This document shows positions 59,609 through 64,000 of a stretch of 64,000 nt of DNA, one piece after another. This DNA is from VBDM01 sp963699535 (GTDB lineage Bacteria; Pseudomonadota; Gammaproteobacteria; Burkholderiales; SG8-39): contig CAVOUJ010000020.1 of NCBI GenBank assembly GCA_963699535.1, positions 62,001 to 126,000 on the forward strand. Direction: 5' to 3'. The notes beneath the pieces were generated by a model, which was not told the origin of the DNA, ran no database searches, and saw only the letters and a program-made list of their open reading frames with translations. The position numbers were made by a program, and so were the translations under genes. Numbering within the stretch: the first letter of the stretch is position 1; every line of letters begins with the position of its first letter.

Positions 59609-60668
59609 CTACCGCAGCGAAGCGTTGATCTTTTCCAGCATCACCGCCCCCGGACACAAGCTCCTTTTCCGAGAGCATGTTGAACGGGGTCTGCACGGTA
59701 TTGAGGTGGGCGTGGAGGTCTTCGGAATCGGGACTCGAGATAGAGCAAGCCCGGTGACGACCTCCCCTTTCGCCGCGTGCTGCGCCACGTACTCCAGCGC
59801 CTTCACGCGGTCGATCGGGTCGTACTCGGGATGGGTCTTGCGCAGGTTGATGATGGAGCCGTCGTGCTGCGGCACGGTGATGACTTCGCCTTCGTTGTAG
59901 TCCACGGTGATCGCTTCGCGCGAGGGCCAGAAGTCCAGGCGGTTCACCGCTTCGTTGTGCTCGCGCACGTAGTCGTAGCTCTTGGTCGAGCCCGGGTGGT
60001 TGTTGAACGCGACGCAGGGCGAAATCACGTCGATGAACGCCGCGCCCTGGTGCGCGATCGCCGCCTTGACGAGCGGCACGAGCTGTTTCTTGTCGCCGGA
60101 GAACGATCCTCGCCACGAAGGTCGCGCCCATGATGAGCGCGAGCGACACGGTGTCCACCGGCTCGTCCGCGTTCACCTGCCCGCGCTTCGCCTTCGAGCC
60201 CTTGTCCGCGGTCGCCGAGAACTGGCCCTTGGTCAGCCCGTACACGCCGTTGTTCTCGAGGATGTAGGTCATGTTCACGCCGCGGCGCATGACGTGGGCG
60301 AACTGCCCCAGGCCGATCGACGCCGAGTCGCCGTCCCCCGAGACGCCGAGGTAGATCAGCTCGCGGTTGGCGAGGTTCGCGCCGGTGAGCACCGAAGGCA
60401 TGCGCCCGTGGACGGTGTTGAAGCCGTGCGAGTTGCCGAGGAAATAGTCCGGCGTCTTCGACGAGCAGCCGATCCCCGAGAGCTTCGCCACCCGGTGCGG
60501 CAGGATGTCGAGCTCCCAGAACGCCTGGATCAGCGCCGCCGAGATTGAATCGTGGCCGCAGCCGGCGCACAGAGTCGAGACCTTCCCTTCGTAGTCACGT
60601 CGCGTATAGCCGACCTTGTTCTTGGGCAGAGTCGGGTGATGTAGCTTGGGTTTCGTGAGGTAGGTCAC
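59609..60668 (-). CDS. korB: 2-oxoacid:ferredoxin oxidoreductase beta subunit (frameshifts)
   Basis: Thiamine-diphosphate-binding subunit of a 2-oxoglutarate-type oxidoreductase. A GTG at 60668 gives VTYLTKPKLHHPTLPKNKVGYT, then the cluster-binding STLCAGCGHDSISAALIQAF, GIGCSSKTPDYFLG and the ThDP motif VSGDGDSASIGLGQFAHVMRRGVNMTYILENN. Frame changes occur near 60100, 59740 and 59655, after which IDVISPCVAFNNHPGSTKSYDYV and LHAHLNTVQTPFNMLSEKEL continue the homology; the end is LEKINASLR at 59609. Joined length is about 353 residues. The start overlaps the korA stop (GTGA). It works with korA and korC. Confidence 0.87.
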
Positions 60669-62526
60669 GCGGCTCTGTCCCTCTTCACGAGCGGCCGCAC
60701 GTTCAGCGCCGCGACGGTCTCGGCGATCTCGGAAGTAATGAAGCGCGCGGTGATCGGCGTGCCGTCGTAGTGAAGCACCGAGATGAGCGATCGCCGGGTT
60801 GATGCCGGCGTCGTTGACGAGCAGCGTCTTCAGCTGCGCGTCGCGGTTCTGCTCGATCACGAACACTTTCGAGTGCGAGGCGACGAAGTCGAAGATCTCG
60901 TCCTGGAACGGAAACGAACGGATGCGAAGCGCGTTCACATAGATGCCCTGCCGCGCGAGCGCGTCGAGAGCTTCGGCCATCGCCGGGCTGGTCGAGCCGT
61001 AGTAGATCGCACCGAAGCGCGCCGGCTCCTTGGAGGCGTTCAGGATCGGCTTGGGGACGAGCGTCTTGGCGGTCTCGAACTTCTTCAGCAGCCGCTGCAT
61101 GTTGGCCTTGTAGTCCGCACCCTGCTCCGAGTACACGGCGTAGGCGTTCTTCGAAGTGCCGCGGGTGAAATAGCCACCCTTGGAAGGGTGCGTTCCCGGA
61201 TAGGTGCGGAACGGAATCCCGTCGCCGTCCACGTCGAGATACCGTCCGAACTCCTTGCCCGCCTCCAGCATTTCGGCGGTCATCACCTTGCCGCGGTCGT
61301 ACTGGCGGGAATCGTCCCACTTGAGCGGTCGCGGTGAGGCGCTGGTTCATCCCGATGTCGAGGTCGGTCATGAGGAACACCGGCGTCTGCAGGCGGTCGG
61401 CGAGGTCGAGCGAGAGCGCCGCAAATTCGAAGCACTCCGCCGGGTCCTCCGGAAAGAGCAGCACGTGCTTGGTGTCGCCGTGACTGGCGTAGGCGCACTT
61501 CAGGACGTCGGACTGCTGGGTGCGCGTCGGCATGCCCGTCGAAGGCCCCCCGCGCTGCACGTCGATGATCGTGAGCGGGATCTCGGCAAAGTACGCAAGT
61601 CCGATGAACTCGGACATGAGCGAGATGCCCGGGCCCGAGGTCGCGGTGAAGGCGCGCGCGCCGTTCCAGCCCGCGCCGATCGCGATCCCGACCGAGGCGA
61701 GCTCGTCCTCGCCCTGCACGATCGCGAACTTGTTCTTGCCGGACTCCTTGTCCACGCGCAGCCTCGAGCAGTACTTCTGGAAGGCCTCGGCGAGGGAGGA
61801 GGACGGCGTGATCGGGTACCAGGCGCACACCGTCGCCCCGCCGTAGACGCAGCCGAGCGCCGCCGCGGCGTTGCCTTCCATGAAGATCTTGTCGCCCACG
61901 GCGTTCGCCTCGCCTTTCAGCGGGCGGACGCGAATCCCGAGCGGGCACTCGAGGTGCTCGAGCGCATAGGTGCGTCCGAGCTGGAGCGCGTTCAGGTTCG
62001 GCTTGAGCAGCGCTTCCTTGCCCTTGTACTGCTCGCCGATCAACTCGGCGATCGCCAGGGGGTCGATATTGAGCAGCGCCGACAACGCACCCACGTAGAT
62101 GATGTTCTTGAAGAGCTGGCGCTGGCGCGGGTCGCTGTAGGCCTGGTTGCAGATCTCGGTGAGCGGCAGCCCGATGACGTGGATGTCGTCGCGGAACTTC
62201 GACTTCGGCAGGGACTTGGTGTTGTCGTAGAAGAGGTAGCCGCCCGGGTCGATTTCCTTCACGTCCTGGTCCCAGGTCTGCGGGTTCATCGCCACCATCA
62301 GGTCCACGCCGCCGCGGCGGCCGAGCCAGCCGGACTCGGAGACGCGCACCTCGTACCAGGTCGGCAGGCCCTGGATGTTCGACGGGAAGATGTTGCGCGG
62401 CGAAACCGGCACACCCATGCGCAGGATCGATTTTGCGAAGAGCTCGTTCGCGGAGGCCGAGCCCGAGCCGTTCACGTTCGCGAACTTCACGACGAAGGCG
62501 TTGACGGACTCGATTCGCTTGGTCAT
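60665..62526 (-). CDS. korA: 2-oxoacid:ferredoxin oxidoreductase alpha subunit with fused gamma domain (frameshifts)
   Basis: Subunit with an N-terminal gamma domain (1 to about 190: FVVKFANVNGSGSASANELFAKSILRMG, YDNTKSLPK) and an alpha domain (about 215-620: GNAAAALGCVYGGATVCAWYPITPSSSLAEAF, EDELASVGIAIGAGWNGARAFTATSGPGISLMSEFIGLAYFAEIPLTIID). The frame moves near 61330 (PLKWDDSRQYDRGKVMTAEM) and near 60780 (ISVLHYDGTPITARFITSEIAETVAALNVRP), ending with TGA at 60665. The joined protein is about 620 residues. The gamma-alpha fusion is normal for this group. In denitrifying aromatic degraders such enzymes supply reduced ferredoxin for benzoyl-CoA reduction; here the partner is unknown. Confidence 0.88.
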
Positions 62527-62649
62527 GACGGGAATTGAACTTCGTCCTGGATCGAGTCCCGGCGGCAATCGCGGCCGGTCGCATCCCCGCGCAGCGGGGC
62601 CCCTGCTCCCTGCTCATGCCGCCACTCAATACGCTTCGTCATGATGATT
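62527..62649. other. Gap between korC and korA
   Basis: A 123-bp spacer with no supportable gene. The minus strand reads out of korC at 62650 and into korA at 62526. No strong hairpin or promoter was recognised, so transcription of korA may continue from korC. Confidence 0.4.
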
Positions 62650-64000
62650 TCAGGCCGCCTTCCTCTGCGGCGGGCGGCAGCCGCGCCCCGCGTGGGTCAT
62701 GTCGAGCAGGAATTTCTGCATGTCCCAGGCCCCCGTGGGGCAGCGCTCGGCGCACAAGCCGCAGTGCAGGCACACGTCCTCGTCCTTCACCATCACCCTG
62801 CCCGTCTTCAGGCTCCCCGACACGTACAGGTCCTGGCTCGGGTTCTTCGCCGGCGCCATGAGGCGAGTGCGCAGATCGGCCTCCTCGCCGTTCACGGTGA
62901 AGCTGATGCAGTCCATCGGGCAAATATCGACGCAGGCGTCGCACTCGATGCACAGGCGATCGGAAAACACGGTTTGCACGTCGCAGTTCAAGCACCGCTG
63001 CGCTTCCTTGAAGCCTGTCGCCGGATCGAAACCCAACTCGACCTCGACCTTGATGCTCTTCAGGGTGATCTTCTTGTCCTTCCACGGCACCGCGTAGCGC
63101 GCGTCGGCGGAGATCGCGTTGTCGTAGCTCCACTCGTGGATGCCCATCTTCTGCGAGCTCAGGTTCACGATCGGCGACGGGCGCTCCTTGAGGTCCTCGC
63201 CGTGGCAGAGCTTGTCGATCGAGATCGCGGCGTCGTGGCCGTGGGCGACCGCCCAGATGATGTTCTTCGGGCCGAAGGCCGAATCGCCACCGAAGAACAC
63301 CTTCGGCTGCGTGGATTGCATGGTGACCTTGTCCACGACCGGCATGCCGTACTTGTCGAACTCGATTCCGGCATCGCGCTCGATCCAGGGGAAAGCGTTC
63401 TCCTGCCCCACGGCGACCAGCACGTCGTCGCATTCGAAATGCTGGTCCGCTTCTCCGGTCGGGACGAGGCTCCTTCTTCCCTTGTCGTCGTAGACGGCCT
63501 TGACCTTCTCGAAGGTCATGCCCGTCAGTCTTGCCGTTCCGGTGCTCGAAGGTCTTGGGAACGAGGTAGTTGAGGATGGGGATGCCCTCGTGCTGCGCGT
63601 CCTCCTTCTCCCAAGGGCGAGGCCTTCATCTCCTCGAAACCCGAGCGCACGATGACCTTCACGTCCTCGCCGCCGAGGCGCTTCGAGGAGCGGCAGCAGT
63701 CCATCGCGGTGTTGCCGCCCCCCAGCACGATGACGCGCCTGCCGATCTTGTCGGTGTGGCCGAAGGACACCGACGACAGCCAGTCGATGCCGATGTGGAT
63801 GTTCTTCGCCGCCTCCTTGCGGCCGGGGATGTCGAGGTCGCGCCCGCGCGGCGCGCCCGAGCCGACGAAGATCGCGTCGTAGTCCTCGGCGAGCAGCTTC
63901 TTCATGCTGTCGATCTCGCTTGCCGCCCCTGAACTCGACGCCGAGGTCGAGGATGTAGCCGACCTCCTCGTCGATCACTTCCATCGGCAGGCGGAAGCGC
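62650..64000 (-). CDS. korC: FAD-dependent NAD(P)H:ferredoxin oxidoreductase-type subunit (GltD-like with ferredoxin domain), N-terminus cut, frameshifts
   Basis: A flavoprotein of the glutamate-synthase small-subunit type, here the probable NADP-linking KorC of the 2-oxoglutarate:NADP oxidoreductase. The C-terminal ferredoxin part has RCLNCDVQTVFSDRLCIECDACVDICPMDCISF and CLHCGLCAERCPTGAW, together for two or more 4Fe-4S clusters. The flavin/NAD part has GRRVIVLGGGNTAMDCCRSSKRLGG, LVAVGQENAFPW and VFFGGDSAFGPKNIIWAVAHGH. The frame changes near 63910, 63620 and 63540. The gene continues beyond base 64000, so the FAD-binding N-terminus is not seen. It is upstream of korA and korB in one direction. 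Confidence 0.82.
   Translation of the reverse strand, partial: RFRLPMEVIDEEVGYILDLGVEFRGGKRDRQHEEAARRGLRRDLRRLGRAARARPRHPRPQGGGEEHPHRHRLAVVGVLRPHRQDRQARHRAGGRQHRDGLLPLLEAPRRRGREGHRALGFRGDEGLALGRRRTRSTRASPSSTTSFPRPSSTGTARLTGMTFEKVKAVYDDKGRRSLVPTGEADQHFECDDVLVAVGQENAFPWIERDAGIEFDKYGMPVVDKVTMQSTQPKVFFGGDSAFGPKNIIWAVAHGHDAAISIDKLCHGEDLKERPSPIVNLSSQKMGIHEWSYDNAISADARYAVPWKDKKITLKSIKVEVELGFDPATGFKEAQRCLNCDVQTVFSDRLCIECDACVDICPMDCISFTVNGEEADLRTRLMAPAKNPSQDLYVSGSLKTGRVMVKDEDVCLHCGLCAERCPTGAWDMQKFLLDMTHAGRGCRPPQRKAA

Noticed and set aside
61204..62538. A 444-codon plus-strand frame opposite korA
   Set aside because: Antisense shadow of korA with Val/Arg/His-rich composition.
1..64000. CRISPR arrays, rRNA and tRNA genes
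   Set aside because: No regular direct repeats and no tRNA or rRNA-like sequence was recognised by eye; a covariance-model scan was not possible.

Overview
The window reads as a chromosomal piece of a GC-rich betaproteobacterium, most likely Burkholderiales. The support is family content: six Bug-type (TctC-fold) periplasmic receptors without their membrane partners, a ygfZ-DUF4936 pair, DUF3460, the tmk-holB-tatD block, a lexA-imuA-imuB-dnaE2 cassette, and two branched-chain-amino-acid-type (liv) ABC transporters. No rRNA, tRNA, CRISPR array, transposase or integrase was recognised. Many conserved genes continue perfectly in another frame after a single-base shift (about 20 sites, clustered at 6-16 kb and 41-64 kb). 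This looks like residual sequencing or assembly error rather than gene decay, and broken genes are annotated across the shifts.

Layout. 0-5 kb (minus): a livHMGF transporter block without a binding protein, an exported isoaspartyl methyltransferase, and a LigAB-type extradiol dioxygenase cut by the window start. 5-6.4 kb: cyclopropane fatty acid synthase. 6.4-12.2 kb (minus): the SOS mutagenesis operon lexA-imuA-imuB-dnaE2 with a perfect LexA box. 12.3-17 kb: DUF3460, a TPR lipoprotein, and mltG-tmk-holB, with holB running in frame into tatD. 16.8-23.8 kb (plus): ygfZ, DUF4936, an NRDE protein, an aldolase/dehydrogenase fusion overlapping mtnA, and a transglutaminase-like lipoprotein; a GNAT gene lies opposite. 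23.9-30 kb: a kinase with two receiver domains, a histidine-phosphatase-like protein lacking its catalytic His, a glutathionyl-hydroquinone reductase, glutamate dehydrogenase, and a ZnF-UBP protein. 30-33 kb: a fumarylacetoacetase-family hydrolase with two Bug receptors. 33-39 kb (minus): a six-gene phospholipid operon like E. coli ynbABCD plus plsC. 39-49.6 kb: Bug receptors, an ABM-domain protein, a ModA-like protein, a bicupin, a divergent FeoB, a DUF885 protein and cbpA-cbpM.

49.7-52.5 kb is a lower-GC island. It carries a four-gene operon of small proteins built from shared modules (a short beta/EV N-terminal motif, winged-helix-like domains) that ends in a protein with an HEPN-type RNxxxH motif. 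A good promoter overlapped by a 12-bp inverted repeat precedes it, and a 135-bp broken copy of korB lies just beyond its right side. This is the best candidate for an undescribed system, plausibly an autoregulated defence or stress cassette; that role is inference.

52.6-64 kb: a Bug receptor and a MetE-like enzyme (minus), livKHMGF (plus), a chimeric gene remnant, and the korC-korA-korB operon for a 2-oxoacid:ferredoxin/NADP oxidoreductase, cut by the window end. With LigAB, the FAH hydrolase, the two liv systems and the Bug receptors, this suggests a metabolism built on scavenging organic and aromatic acids.
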